Source of the DNA: Victivallales bacterium
Lineage (GTDB): Bacteria > Verrucomicrobiota > Lentisphaeria > Oligosphaerales > Oligosphaeraceae
Reading direction: 5' to 3'
Length of the DNA stretch: 64,000 nt
Assembly: GCA_017964325.1 (NCBI GenBank)
Contig: JAGCSE010000090.1
Span: 49,245 to 113,244, forward strand
Shown here: one piece after another, positions 1-8,880 of the stretch
Numbering within the stretch: position 1 is the first letter of the stretch
Layout: each line of letters starts with the position of its first letter
Translations under genes and position numbers: made by a program
The notes under the pieces: generated by a model
The model's database searches: none
The model's input: the letters and a program-made list of their open reading frames with translations, nothing else
Told to the model about the DNA's origin: nothing

Positions 1-1
1 G

Positions 2-736
2 TCACGGAATCCGGATTTGCGGGAGATATTGCAGAACCGTCCGTTTCTGACGGTTGCGAACAAGTCGGATTTGGCGGACCCAAAAGTATCGAAGGCGTGG
101 GTGGAATGGTATGCACAGCGCGGAGAACGGCTCTTCATGCTGGATTCACGCAAGACGGGAACGCTTCGCGGACTGCCTGAACTGTGGCGAAAAGTCGTCG
201 TGGAGGAACGCGCAAAGCGTGGGGCGACACGGCCGCTGATACGGCCTGTGCGGATCATGATCGCGGGCGTTCCGAACATCGGCAAATCGACGTTGGTTAA
301 CCACTTGCTGGAGAAGAACAAGGCGCAGGTGGGGCCGAAGCCTGGCGTGACACGGCAGAACCAATGGATTCCGCTGCCAGGCAACGTGGAACTGTTGGAT
401 ACGCCTGGAATCTTGTGGCCGAAAATCGAAACCAAAGAGCACGAATTGCTGTTGGCACTGTTGGGGAACCTGAAGGAGGAAATCGTTGATAAGGTATTAC
501 TATCAGACTATTTGTGTTATCGTTTAAGCGAACAGAACAGTGTTAAATGGGACGTGCTTGGCTTGGATGGATGTCCTGAAACGCCTGATGAGCTGTTGGA
601 AGGATTGGCGCGTCGCCGTGGCTTGTTGCGAACGGGTGGCATCCCTGATATAGAACGTGCCGCCAATGCGTTTTTGAAAGATTACCGCGATGGACGGCTT
701 GGACGATTTACATTTGATGCCGTCCCGCATGCGTAG
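2..736 (+). CDS. Ribosome-biogenesis GTPase, RbgA/YlqF family (5' truncated by window edge)
   Basis: The reading frame is open from base 2, and the residues before the first possible start (SRNPDL) match the N-terminal stretch of circularly permuted GTPases, so the gene begins upstream of the window. The G motifs come in permuted order: G4 as NKSDL near the visible start, then the P-loop GVPNIGKSTLVN, the PGVTR switch and G3 DTPG. A helical C-terminal region of about 90 residues follows, as in RbgA, where it helps dock on the 50S subunit. In this family the protein acts in late large-subunit assembly. The TTG at base 17 is not the true start. The stop is TAG. The next gene is convergent. The family is clear; the exact member (RbgA rather than another permuted GTPase) is inferred. 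Confidence 0.9.
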   Translation, partial: SRNPDLREILQNRPFLTVANKSDLADPKVSKAWVEWYAQRGERLFMLDSRKTGTLRGLPELWRKVVVEERAKRGATRPLIRPVRIMIAGVPNIGKSTLVNHLLEKNKAQVGPKPGVTRQNQWIPLPGNVELLDTPGILWPKIETKEHELLLALLGNLKEEIVDKVLLSDYLCYRLSEQNSVKWDVLGLDGCPETPDELLEGLARRRGLLRTGGIPDIERAANAFLKDYRDGRLGRFTFDAVPHA

Positions 737-739
737 TGG

Positions 740-832
740 AGCATGGGGTGGCGCGTCCCGCCTGCGCAGCGGGATACCATCCCCAAATGTTTGCGCGATG
801 CGCAAGCGGTCGCGCGGTTGCGCGTCCCTCCC
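740..832. repeat. Palindrome-rich convergent spacer
   Basis: The spacer between the GTPase gene and the convergent glycosidase gene holds back-to-back GC-rich inverted repeats. One is TCCCGC-CTGCGCA-GCGGGA near 769-787 and another is TTGCGC-GAT-GCGCAA near 791-805, followed by more GCGCG-rich sequence. It could act as a bidirectional transcript end, but no clear T-tract follows either stem. Confidence 0.4.
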
Positions 833-834
833 TG

Positions 835-3285
835 TCACTCAAAGGCGAGGGTGACGGGGCCGAAGAGGCCCGACGGAAGCGATTCGCGTTCGAAGGGACG
901 TTCCCTCTGGTCGTAGTTGTCGCTTTGCTGCGGGTAGCGCTGTTTCCATGTTTCCAGCACGCCTGGCGCGTTGATGGCGTTGGCCAACGTGTTGGAAACA
1001 CGAATTTCGAGTTTGTTTTTGCCTTTTTTCAGACAATTTTCGGGAATGTCACAACCGTATGGCGGCCAGTAGCATTTGGCCACTTCGATGCCGTTGACAA
1101 TAATCGTGCAGACATAGTTGACTTTGCCCAGCGACAGAAATGCCTCAAGCGGTTTTTCCGTGAGAGTGAATGTCGTCTCGTAGCAGGCTTCGCCGCTGAA
1201 ATCGACGCCCAATGTCTCCTGCCAGTCTCCCAATGACTTGAGTTTCACAGGCGGCTGTCCGTTCATATCGACATGGTCCACACCGTTTTCGGAAATCACG
1301 TATTTCGTAACGGGCGTGAGCGTCCAGCCTTTTTTTAGCGTGATATTGGCGATTTCCTGTTTGTCTTCGTCCAAATCATCGTCGTCTAGTTCATCGTCCA
1401 GTTCGACGTCATCAAGATCGTCTTCATCGGCGAGGTCTTGGAGTTCTCTTCTTTCTTCGGCGGATTCGAGGCAGAAGAGGAGCGAACCGAATGGCTCGAA
1501 CGTCCAGTCGAATGAGTTGTTTTCTTCATTGCATGGTAGCCAGAGGCAGTCACCGGTCATGGGATCCAATTGCAGAGGAAGGCCCCATTCATTGTCGATG
1601 TGAATGGTGGTTTCGACGGTTTTGTCGGACTCATTGACGAGGAAATAGTAGGGGATACCGTCCCAGATGCGTTTTGTGGCGCGGATTGCGTCGGTGGCTG
1701 GCGAAATGTCGATGACAGGTTTGATGCGGTCAAGCTGTGTTTCATCCAAGACCATGCCGCCGCGTGTGGATATTCGTTTGACGAACCTCTTGGCTTCGGG
1801 CGTCATCCGATTGCGCGACGGGATGATCAGGGTGTCATACATCATGGCTCCGATCTTGAAACTGCCGTCGTCATAGACTTTCGTCTTGGGTTTGCCGAGC
1901 GCGTCGTCATCGACGAAATCGAAATCGATTTGGCGTTCGAGAAGTTTTTGTGAAATCTCCTCATGGATTCTTGCGGCGGCTTCGCCTTTCGAAGCGCCAG
2001 CCCAAATGGAACGGACATCGTAGTACAGGGCGACGTGGCAGTCGGCCTTGCCTTGCTTGAGAATGTAGCAGAGACGCGCAAAATAGGTGTGCCACAGGTT
2101 GGAATACGGCCACAGCGGATCGTCCGGCCCGCATTGCGGGCGTGGGTTGACGTATAGCAGGTGGTCTTTCGTGGACATTTCATAGCAGCTGAGAACAATT
2201 GTGTTGATGCCGCGGACGAGCTGATATTCGAGCAGCCACTTGAGCTGGAGGGGCGTCAGGCCGTTGCCGAAAACGGCGGCTGTCTCCGTGAGGGAGCGGT
2301 CGCGGCCGCTTTGGCGGGCGATGGACGACGCGTATTTCGGGAAGACATGGGAGCGGACTCCAGGGAAGAGCTGCTGCCAGATGACATCGACGCCTGGAAC
2401 GTCCAAATAGCGCAGGACGCGCATGATATGGCCATAGCCGTGGAGGACGTTGTTGCGCGGGTCGTCTTCGCCGCCGAAGTGTCCGCCTGACAACAACTTA
2501 TTACGGCGGCACCATGTGCGGATGGGCAGGACGAAGCGTTCCGCGAAGAGTCGTGAGCGGACGTCCTGATAGTCGATGCGGATTTTTATAATTTCTTCCG
2601 AATCATCGTCTTTCGGTTCTTGGAGCAGAACATCCAGATAGGGCATGATGTCATAGCCTTTCCAACGTTTGAACATCTTGGGGAAATCCTCTGTCCAGGC
2701 GTTTCGGCAGAAGCAGGCTTCATCCTGGAAAACGAATTTCAATGTCTTGCCGAAAAATTCCCCTGCGGCTTTTTTATGACCATCATGGGTGAGCTTGATG
2801 AAAGCTTCTGCAACGCCTGGCGTGAGAAGATTCGGATAGCCGTAACGACCGGAGGCATCCTGCGCAGGAAGCGTCTCGATGAACGCATGGCCGTCTTTGC
2901 CTTTGGCGATGCGCATCTGGCGGAAGCGCTCAGGATTGCTCTTCATGACTTGGCCGCAGGCGTTTCCAGACGGCCAGCCGCCTTCGTCGTAGAGCCAGTA
3001 GTGCATGCCGAGGTCGGCGCAGGTCTTGACCATTTCGCGGACGAATTTGAAATACGGCTTGGAGAGATAGGGGAGGTCGAGACGCGTCGCCATCGCGACG
3101 GGGCGGAATTCGGGCGGCTCCGGATGGAAGCAGACAGCCTGCAAGCCATGTGCTGCCATGTCCTTAAGCTGCTGTTTGCAGACTTTTACATCAACTTTGT
3201 CATTGATGATCCAGAAATAGGCGATGGAGCAGTCTGGGGGTGGATTATTGAAGTCGTATGGATTTGAATCGTATTTGTTGGCCAT
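835..3285 (-). CDS. GH106-like glycoside hydrolase with C-terminal galactose-binding-like domain
   Basis: An 816-residue protein starting at the ATG at 3285. The open frame runs further upstream, but that part lies inside the TonB gene. The N-terminal half has features of rhamnosidase-like (GH106-related) barrels, notably WLYDEGGWPSGNACG around residues 100-115 and an early PPPDCSIAYFW stretch. After the barrel, near residue 660, comes a striking acidic run (DDLDDVELDDELDDDDLDED). The C-terminal 150 residues form a GH2-type jelly-roll/galactose-binding-like domain with IIVNGIEVAKCYWPPYG. No signal peptide is visible at the chosen start, so it may be cytoplasmic or start elsewhere. Its 5' end overlaps the tonB 3' end by 41 bp in another frame. 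It probably acts on plant or host glycans; the substrate is unknown. Confidence 0.75.
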   Translation of the reverse strand: MANKYDSNPYDFNNPPPDCSIAYFWIINDKVDVKVCKQQLKDMAAHGLQAVCFHPEPPEFRPVAMATRLDLPYLSKPYFKFVREMVKTCADLGMHYWLYDEGGWPSGNACGQVMKSNPERFRQMRIAKGKDGHAFIETLPAQDASGRYGYPNLLTPGVAEAFIKLTHDGHKKAAGEFFGKTLKFVFQDEACFCRNAWTEDFPKMFKRWKGYDIMPYLDVLLQEPKDDDSEEIIKIRIDYQDVRSRLFAERFVLPIRTWCRRNKLLSGGHFGGEDDPRNNVLHGYGHIMRVLRYLDVPGVDVIWQQLFPGVRSHVFPKYASSIARQSGRDRSLTETAAVFGNGLTPLQLKWLLEYQLVRGINTIVLSCYEMSTKDHLLYVNPRPQCGPDDPLWPYSNLWHTYFARLCYILKQGKADCHVALYYDVRSIWAGASKGEAAARIHEEISQKLLERQIDFDFVDDDALGKPKTKVYDDGSFKIGAMMYDTLIIPSRNRMTPEAKRFVKRISTRGGMVLDETQLDRIKPVIDISPATDAIRATKRIWDGIPYYFLVNESDKTVETTIHIDNEWGLPLQLDPMTGDCLWLPCNEENNSFDWTFEPFGSLLFCLESAEERRELQDLADEDDLDDVELDDELDDDDLDEDKQEIANITLKKGWTLTPVTKYVISENGVDHVDMNGQPPVKLKSLGDWQETLGVDFSGEACYETTFTLTEKPLEAFLSLGKVNYVCTIIVNGIEVAKCYWPPYGCDIPENCLKKGKNKLEIRVSNTLANAINAPGVLETWKQRYPQQSDNYDQRERPFERESLPSGLFGPVTLAFE

Positions 3286-4108
3286 GGGAAATCGGATCTT
3301 TGAGTATGAAATCGAGACGTATTTGAAGACGGCAGGGAACTGGCGTGCGTTTGTCATTCCGTCCAGGGTAGAACCGCCACTGCTTGATGGCGCGGAGGGC
3401 CGCTGTCTCGAAGTAGCCTTGCGGATTCGCCTGGTGGACGGACGGTTCAACGACACGTCCATTAATATCGACTGTAAATTGCAATATGACAAATCCTTCA
3501 ATGCCGCGTCTGCGCGCATATTCCGGATAAGCTGGTTGGACAGTGAATTGGAAATGAGGAGGATACTTGAGTGACTTGCCGTCCGGCAATGCACCGTCGG
3601 AGTCTGCTGGAAGGGAAGGCTCGGCGGTGCGGTTGCCGTCTTCTACCGTGGAAGCTGATATTTCAAGTGGCGTTGTTTCAGATTGTTGTGGAATGGGTTC
3701 GGCAATCGGTTGCGTCTGCGGAGGATGGACGGTTGTGTTTTGCTGGACAACAGGCTGCGGTGTGATGTCAACTGTCTTCACTGGAGTTGGCAACGGCTTG
3801 GGCGGCAATTGGACGGTAGGTGTCTTGGGAGGCGGCGGCAACGGCTTGGGAAGCACCATTGCCGCCATTTTCGTTGTTTTGGGTGGCGTGGCAAGCTTTG
3901 TCTGACTAGGGGGGCTGGCGGCTGGTATCGTTGTGGTGGTGGCGAGTTTGACGGAAACGACGACTGGTTGTGGTGTTGGCGCAGGATGAATGGCCGACCA
4001 TGATTCCACCAACGGAAAAACGCAGACGACGGCAATGGTCACTAGCATGGCCATGAATGCCGCGTGGATTTTTTTCGATATTGGGATGGATTGATGGAAA
4101 TCGCTCAT
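3245..4108 (-). CDS. TonB-family energy transducer
   Basis: A 287-residue protein. The ATG at 4108 overlaps the exbD stop as ATGA, which decides the start. It has one N-terminal membrane anchor (about residues 13-35), then about 130 residues of Pro/Lys/Gln/Thr-rich linker spanning the periplasm, then a C-terminal TonB domain with YPEYARRRGIEGFVILQF and a WRFYPG motif. It should carry proton-motive energy from the ExbB/ExbD complex to outer-membrane receptors. The nearest candidate partner is the B12-type receptor 2.7 kb away in the same direction. It is the last gene of the ExbB-ExbB-ExbD-TonB operon and runs 41 bp into the following glycosidase gene. Family confidence is high; the specific partner is inferred. 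Confidence 0.9.
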   Translation of the reverse strand: MSDFHQSIPISKKIHAAFMAMLVTIAVVCVFPLVESWSAIHPAPTPQPVVVSVKLATTTTIPAASPPSQTKLATPPKTTKMAAMVLPKPLPPPPKTPTVQLPPKPLPTPVKTVDITPQPVVQQNTTVHPPQTQPIAEPIPQQSETTPLEISASTVEDGNRTAEPSLPADSDGALPDGKSLKYPPHFQFTVQPAYPEYARRRGIEGFVILQFTVDINGRVVEPSVHQANPQGYFETAALRAIKQWRFYPGRNDKRTPVPCRLQIRLDFILKDPISHGQQIRFKSIRLQ

Positions 4109-4515
4109 GGCGTGTCTGTTGTGGCGGCGATGCTGACATCCGTGATGCCGCCGAGACGGCATTGGTCGATTAGGCGGACGGTGAGGCCGGTAGGAGCTTT
4201 TTCATCCGCGATGATGGTGATGGAGCCGTTTTTGTCCGGCAGTTGTTCTTTGACGAGATTGGGAATCTGGGCGAGCTGATAGGGCTGCCCCGCATGTTTG
4301 ATTTCGCCGTCTTTTGTTATCGTGAGAATCATGGCGTCTGGTGAAATCGGCGCGGCGGTTTCGGCCTGCGGGCGGTTGATGCCGATTCCTGCGTCTTTCG
4401 TGAAAACGGTCGTGACCATGAAGAAAATCAGCAGGAGGAAAATCATATCGACCATGGGGGACATGTTGATGTCCGGCATGACGTCAGTTTGAGATTGAAG
4501 ATGGCGGTTACGCAT
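4105..4515 (-). CDS. ExbD/TolR biopolymer transport protein
   Basis: A 136-residue protein with the ExbD hallmarks: a short cytoplasmic N-terminus, the single membrane helix NMSPMVDMIFLLLIFFMV carrying the proton-relevant Asp, and a periplasmic domain of about 90 residues. It is translationally coupled on both sides: its start overlaps the end of the small exbB gene (4508-4515) and its stop overlaps the tonB start (ATGA). It should be the stator subunit working with the two ExbB/TolQ-type proteins upstream. Confidence 0.93.
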   Translation of the reverse strand: MRNRHLQSQTDVMPDINMSPMVDMIFLLLIFFMVTTVFTKDAGIGINRPQAETAAPISPDAMILTITKDGEIKHAGQPYQLAQIPNLVKEQLPDKNGSITIIADEKAPTGLTVRLIDQCRLGGITDVSIAATTDTP

Positions 4516-4876
4516 GGTGTTTTTTCAGACGATGGCGGAGATGCGCAAGGGCGAGAGTTCCTGGAATGGCGGTGGCGAGGCCGGCCTGCGTCGTGACGAG
4601 GGCTTTGCCGATGCCGGATGCGAGGGCGGCTGTATCCGTGGCGGCGGCATGGAATGTGTCCATCATGCCGATGACGGTTCCAAGCAGGCCGAGCAGCGGG
4701 GCGGCGGCGACAAACGCCGCCATGAAACGGATTTCATGGGCGACCAGTTGCACGTCGCAGCCATGCTTCAACGCCGCCAGGGAGATGAAATAGCGGTGCC
4801 ATATCATAAAGGCGACGATGATGATGGGAATCATCAGCCAGCCGCCGGTTTTTATATAATTTAGTACAGGTGTCAT
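4508..4876 (-). CDS. Short ExbB/TolQ/MotA-type proton channel protein
   Basis: A 122-residue protein with the family core AAPLLGLLGTVIGMMDTF followed by the second conserved helix (ALASGIGKALVTTQAGLATAIPGTLAL). It is shorter than typical ExbB proteins; it lacks a long cytoplasmic loop and resembles the small ExbB2 of TonB2-type systems. The only recognisable start is the ATG at 4876, and no convincing Shine-Dalgarno is seen. It lies 13 bp after the long ExbB gene and overlaps exbD by 8 bp. It should form the pentameric proton channel with ExbD. Confidence 0.9.
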   Translation of the reverse strand: MTPVLNYIKTGGWLMIPIIIVAFMIWHRYFISLAALKHGCDVQLVAHEIRFMAAFVAAAPLLGLLGTVIGMMDTFHAAATDTAALASGIGKALVTTQAGLATAIPGTLALAHLRHRLKKHHA

Positions 4877-4889
4877 ATAAACTGGAAGG

Positions 4890-6041
4890 CTAGGATGCTA
4901 GAATGTTGTTGATTTTCGCTTTCAAGTTGCTGGCGTGGCGGCGTGCCATGCGTGTCAGCCAGGCATTGCAGAGCAGGGCGGGAATGGCGACGCAAAGTCC
5001 TGCCTCCGTGGTTACAAGGGCTTCAGAGATGCCATCGGCAAGCAACCGTGCGTCGCCGACGCCGACGGCGGTGATGAGGCGGAACGTATGGATCATGCCC
5101 GTAACGGTTCCAAGCAAGCCGAGCAATGGCGCGGCGGAGGCGCTTACGCCGAGCCAGAAGAGAAGATGTTCGCGTTTTGCAACGCATTGCTGTGCAATGG
5201 CGAATAATTCGTTTTCAAGTGCTTCTCCTTTGGCGGAAGATGCTTGGGCAGTAGTTTCAAGCTGCTGGAAATCATTTGAAGGGCGATGGAAGAAGAGTTC
5301 GAATAGTTTGTACAGTACGACAATGATGCAGATAATGCCAAGCAGGAGGATTGGAATCATGATAATGCCACCTTGGCGAAGATGGTTCAGCAGACCGGAG
5401 CGTTGTGCGAAAAGTTCCGGATGCTTTCCTGTAACATCAAGAAACAAAGGCGATTGAGAAGACAACGGTTGCAGTTGATGGACGGTGGGAAGACCGCCTT
5501 CAGGACTATCGTAAAGTTGTCCGCGACCGTCTTGAGTGAAAAAATAAGCCACTGGACCACGGCGGATGACGTTGCCTTCCATCTGCCTGCCAGTCGCGTC
5601 TTTGGCTATGATGGCAATAGGCTTCAGCGGCTGGAAAAGCGCTTCTAATGTTGCTATGCGTTCTTGCGTAAGCTGCTCAAGGCGAGATGAAAGCGGCGTT
5701 GAATCGTCTGTCGGGAGCAATTGCGCAATACGTAGTTCGTCTTGTTGCGCAACGGCGTTTTTCGTTGCAAGCGTTTGGTTTTCCTGTTGGAGATTGTTGA
5801 TTTCGTCTGACAGTTGTTCCAATTGGCGGATGAGTACGTCTGATTCCTTTTGAAGAGCTTGGACACGTTCAGAATGGCGTTTCCAGTCGTCTTCCGTCGC
5901 TTTTTGGACGGAATCGGCTTTTTGGCGGCAATCGGCGATTTCTTCCTGTATGCGTTTGACGAATACACGCGGATCCATTTCCTCCTGTGCGTAGAAGAGG
6001 AATGGAAGCAACACAAAAAGAACAAGATATCTTTTGCTCAC
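4890..6041 (-). CDS. Long ExbB/TolQ-type protein with periplasmic coiled coil (TtpC-like)
   Basis: A 383-residue protein starting at the GTG at 6041, which overlaps the upstream stop as GTGA. It has a signal peptide ending around FYAQ (residue 19), then a coiled coil (about residues 25-110, rich in E/Q/K heptads), a globular periplasmic part, a membrane helix near 225-250 (IIMIPILLLGIICIIVVL), and a C-terminal MotA/TolQ/ExbB domain with SAAPLLGLLGTVTGMIHTFR and ALVTTEAGLCVAIPALL. This matches the TtpC-type component of TonB2 systems, which sits between DUF3450 and ExbB2. It probably contacts the TonB/receptor side in the periplasm. Confidence 0.88.
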   Translation of the reverse strand: MSKRYLVLFVLLPFLFYAQEEMDPRVFVKRIQEEIADCRQKADSVQKATEDDWKRHSERVQALQKESDVLIRQLEQLSDEINNLQQENQTLATKNAVAQQDELRIAQLLPTDDSTPLSSRLEQLTQERIATLEALFQPLKPIAIIAKDATGRQMEGNVIRRGPVAYFFTQDGRGQLYDSPEGGLPTVHQLQPLSSQSPLFLDVTGKHPELFAQRSGLLNHLRQGGIIMIPILLLGIICIIVVLYKLFELFFHRPSNDFQQLETTAQASSAKGEALENELFAIAQQCVAKREHLLFWLGVSASAAPLLGLLGTVTGMIHTFRLITAVGVGDARLLADGISEALVTTEAGLCVAIPALLCNAWLTRMARRHASNLKAKINNILAS

Positions 6042-6784
6042 TGTCCGTCTCCTTCGATAGTGGTGACGGGCAGGAGAAGAAGCGCGGGCGGCCGATTACC
6101 TGAACTGATTTCAATGGCTTGGGCGATGGACGGAAAACAATCCCGCCGCCAATGCCATTCCCAGTCGCCATTTTGGCGGATGCCGAAGCCGGCGATTTTT
6201 GTTTCCGGAGCGACGGCGTAGGCGGTGGATAATCCAAGATACAGCAACTGAAATTCGCGTTGAATGCCGTCTGGCCCTGTAAGAATGGTCTGTACAGGCT
6301 TTTGCAGTTGTTGGTCGAAATCGCGGATGCTGTCAATCGATTCGAGAAAACGACGGAGCCTGGACGACAGGTTGTCGCCTTGCAACGGTGGCAGCATCGT
6401 TTCTTGCAATGGTTTGGGCAGTAGAACTCGCTTGGTTTCAAGTGCTTGTTCCGCAATGTTTAAAGGGAGTTGACAAGCTTGATGGTCTTGCTGAAGCTGT
6501 TGCTGTTCCGCTTCCAGTTTCTGCTTTTCTTCAATTAATGATTGTTTCTGTTTGAGGAGGCGTTGGATTTCAGATTTGAGTTTGGCGTTTTCTGCGGCCA
6601 GTTCGCGTTCGCGGTCTTGGCAGCGCATGGAGAAATCTTTGCGTTGCATTTCGCATTCCGCCAGATGATTCTTGCAGGCGGCAAGTTCGCCAGCAAGGGC
6701 CTGACAGTATTCGGCAATGTCCGAAGTCTGCCCGTATGAGGCGATCAGAATGCTGAAAATAGTGATAATGATGGACTTGGACAT
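6038..6784 (-). CDS. Periplasmic coiled-coil DUF3450-like protein
   Basis: A 248-residue exported protein. It has a signal peptide of about 20 residues (cleavage near SYGQ-TSD) and an uninterrupted coiled coil over residues 25-110 (ERELAAENAKLKSEIQ). The C-terminal domain of about 100 residues, with GPDGIQREFQLLYLGL and GDWEWHW, resembles DUF3450. It is the first gene of the TonB2-type operon and overlaps the next gene by 4 bp. In known systems of this layout the DUF3450 gene is the upstream neighbour of TtpC/ExbB2/ExbD2/TonB2. Its molecular role is not established. Confidence 0.8.
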   Translation of the reverse strand: MSKSIIITIFSILIASYGQTSDIAEYCQALAGELAACKNHLAECEMQRKDFSMRCQDRERELAAENAKLKSEIQRLLKQKQSLIEEKQKLEAEQQQLQQDHQACQLPLNIAEQALETKRVLLPKPLQETMLPPLQGDNLSSRLRRFLESIDSIRDFDQQLQKPVQTILTGPDGIQREFQLLYLGLSTAYAVAPETKIAGFGIRQNGDWEWHWRRDCFPSIAQAIEISSGNRPPALLLLPVTTIEGDGQ

Positions 6785-6816
6785 TTATTTATTTTATTTT
6801 GTTTTTAACGCAGAGT

Positions 6817-6849
6817 CGCAGAGGCACGATGGAAAATCGTGCCTCTGCG
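6817..6849. terminator. Perfect 14-bp hairpin between receptor gene and TonB operon
   Basis: Bases 6817-6830 (CGCAGAGGCACGAT) pair perfectly with 6836-6849 around a 5-base loop GGAAA. It lies 14 bp beyond the stop of the TonB-dependent receptor gene and 32 bp before the start of the DUF3450 gene. On the minus strand it is followed by ACTCTGCG and an A-rich rather than T-rich run, so it is not a classical intrinsic terminator. It may stabilise the receptor mRNA 3' end or attenuate read-through into the TonB operon. Confidence 0.6.
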
Positions 6850-6862
6850 CGATTGTGATGGA

Positions 6863-8839
6863 TTAGAAGGAATAGGTCAAGCCTATATAATAGACACGAC
6901 CGTAGGTGTTGTAGATGATGCCGTAGGAGTCAACCGTGGCGTAGTTTTCGTTGAGGAGGTTGTCGATGCGGCCATAGACTTTGAAATGGTCGTTGAATTT
7001 CCAGCCGATGGTGGTGTGGATGAGGCAGTAGTTGTGCATCTTGTTGGCGGAGCCTGCACCATTGGCGTTCTGGCGGGGGCCGACGAACACGCCGCCGATG
7101 TTCAGGTCGAGCTGCTGGATGGGATTCCAGGTGGCGTCAAAGCTGAACTGATGGTCGGCGATGAGCGGACGGAAATGATCGCCTGTCTGGATGTTGCGGG
7201 CATGCTGCCATGTGTAGGCGAAGCGGAAGGAGAGGGCGTCGATGGGGCGGGCGTTGATGCCAGCCTCGATGCCGCGGATTTTCATCTTGTCAACGTTGAC
7301 AGGATAGTTCATCCATGTTTGGGCGTCGTAGCCGCCGTAGGCTTCGATGTAGTTTTCAACGGCGTTCTGGAAATAAGTGATGTCGGCGGTCAACTGCTTG
7401 CCGATGATGTCCTGTTCGATGCCGATGTCCCATGTGCGGGCTTTTTCAGGCTTCAGGTCGGGGTTGCCGCGCCAATACCAGAGGTTGTTGGCGAGAGGCA
7501 TGAGTTCATACGGGTTGGGGGCGCGATAGCCTTTGCCGTAGGATGTGCGGAAAGTCGTGCCTGTGGGTTCGAGCAGATAGCGTGCGGAGACGTTGCCCGT
7601 CCATTCATGGTCGAAGTCGGAATGGTGGTTGTAGCGGAAGTTGGCGTTGAAGAAGAGGTTTTCAACAGGCTCGATCTGGTAGCCGATGTAGTAGCCGACG
7701 GTGCGGTAGGTTTCATCCCAGCCCTTGTACTTTTTGTTGTCGTATCCGACCATGAATCCGCGGACCTGTTCATGCTGGAAGTCGATGCCGGCTGTCAGCG
7801 TGTTCCAGTCGTTGATGTGGAGAGTCGCTTGGGCGTTGATTAACGAGAGGTCTCCTAGATAGCGTGAGCCATTGCCTGCGCCTACGCCAATATAATCACG
7901 GTCAGCACGAGTCTGTGCATAGGAGAGGGAGAGGTCGAGAGTGTCGTTTAGGAGTCCCGTTCCAGCAATTTTGGCGTGTCCCATATACTTGCGGAGCCAG
8001 ATGTTGTCGTCGTCCGGACCTGAGCCCCAGTCGCCTGTGTAGCCGTCGTCGTATTCTTCATCGGTGTCGGTGAAGGAGCCGCCGAGTTCGATGCGCCATT
8101 TGTCGTCGAGCTGGAAGCCGAGATCGGCGAAATAGTTCATGGAGCGGAAATGGTCGTTGTCACCGTTGATTGACATTGCGGCTGACGGACCTTTGCGATA
8201 GACGGAGATGCCGCGTTCGCGCTGGCGGGCGACGCCGACCTTGTAATCGACGATGGACTGGCGGCCATAGACGATGGCCGTTGTGTCGAAGCGGCCATGG
8301 CTGCCCGCCTCGACGTTGAAGATGCCGTGCGTGCCGTCTTCTTTCGGTGGTTTGCGGGTGATGATGTTGACGATGCCGCCGAGCGCGGAACTGCCTTGCA
8401 GGGAGACGGCGCCTTTCACGATTTCAACGCGGTCGATGAGATCGAGTGAGAGGTTGTCGAACATCGGGGCGAGACCTGCGGTCTGCGAATTGTCGATATA
8501 GGGGAAACCGTCGATGAGCAGCTTCGTATGGTATGTGTGCATTCCGCGGAGGGAGATGACGGGATTGCTGGCTCGCGGGCCATACGAATAGAAGCTGATG
8601 CCGGGCTGTTCGCGGATAATATCCTGTGCGTAAGGAAGTTCCGACGGCTCAAATTGTTTGCGGTCGAGAATGGTGATGGATTGTCCAAGCGAGTCTGCCC
8701 GTGCGTTGGTTCGGACGCCTGTGACGGTGATGGCGGGGAGTTCCTCCACGTTTTCTTTTGCTTCCTGTGCAAAAGTCGATGACAGGAAACAGAGGAGGGT
8801 TGCGGGGATTGTTCGGATGCAGAGTTTCTTCAGGTTCAT
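6863..8839 (-). CDS. TonB-dependent outer-membrane receptor, BtuB-like (cobalamin)
   Basis: A 658-residue protein. The ATG at 8839 is preceded by AAGGAAGG, and the signal peptide cleaves near TFAQ (residue 25). The mature N-terminus carries a TonB-box-like stretch LPAITVTG (about residues 34-41), then the plug domain (DIIREQPGISF, GGIVNIITRKPP around residues 80-170), then a 22-strand-type barrel ending in an aromatic residue (GLTYSF). The length is normal for BtuB/vitamin receptors. A cobalamin riboswitch lies 41 bp upstream of the start, which is the main reason to assign B12 or another corrinoid as the ligand. The neighbouring ExbB/ExbD/TonB operon presumably energises it. Confidence 0.9.
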   Translation of the reverse strand: MNLKKLCIRTIPATLLCFLSSTFAQEAKENVEELPAITVTGVRTNARADSLGQSITILDRKQFEPSELPYAQDIIREQPGISFYSYGPRASNPVISLRGMHTYHTKLLIDGFPYIDNSQTAGLAPMFDNLSLDLIDRVEIVKGAVSLQGSSALGGIVNIITRKPPKEDGTHGIFNVEAGSHGRFDTTAIVYGRQSIVDYKVGVARQRERGISVYRKGPSAAMSINGDNDHFRSMNYFADLGFQLDDKWRIELGGSFTDTDEEYDDGYTGDWGSGPDDDNIWLRKYMGHAKIAGTGLLNDTLDLSLSYAQTRADRDYIGVGAGNGSRYLGDLSLINAQATLHINDWNTLTAGIDFQHEQVRGFMVGYDNKKYKGWDETYRTVGYYIGYQIEPVENLFFNANFRYNHHSDFDHEWTGNVSARYLLEPTGTTFRTSYGKGYRAPNPYELMPLANNLWYWRGNPDLKPEKARTWDIGIEQDIIGKQLTADITYFQNAVENYIEAYGGYDAQTWMNYPVNVDKMKIRGIEAGINARPIDALSFRFAYTWQHARNIQTGDHFRPLIADHQFSFDATWNPIQQLDLNIGGVFVGPRQNANGAGSANKMHNYCLIHTTIGWKFNDHFKVYGRIDNLLNENYATVDSYGIIYNTYGRVYYIGLTYSF

Positions 8840-8880
8840 GTTGCCTTCCTTGCGTTACGCGCACAAATTGTGGCTGTTGC

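Noticed and set aside
2620..3267. 215-codon plus-strand frame opposite the GH106-like gene
   Set aside because: Shadow of the real gene; no start signal and no domain.
3286..3594. N-terminal extension of the GH106-like protein
   Set aside because: The extra residues are read from inside the tonB gene in another frame and are not typical protein sequence; the ATG at 3285 fits the family N-terminus.
6839..7843. Long plus-strand open frame opposite the TonB-dependent receptor
   Set aside because: It lies wholly within the receptor gene on the other strand, has no ribosome site or recognisable domain, and reflects codon bias of the true gene.
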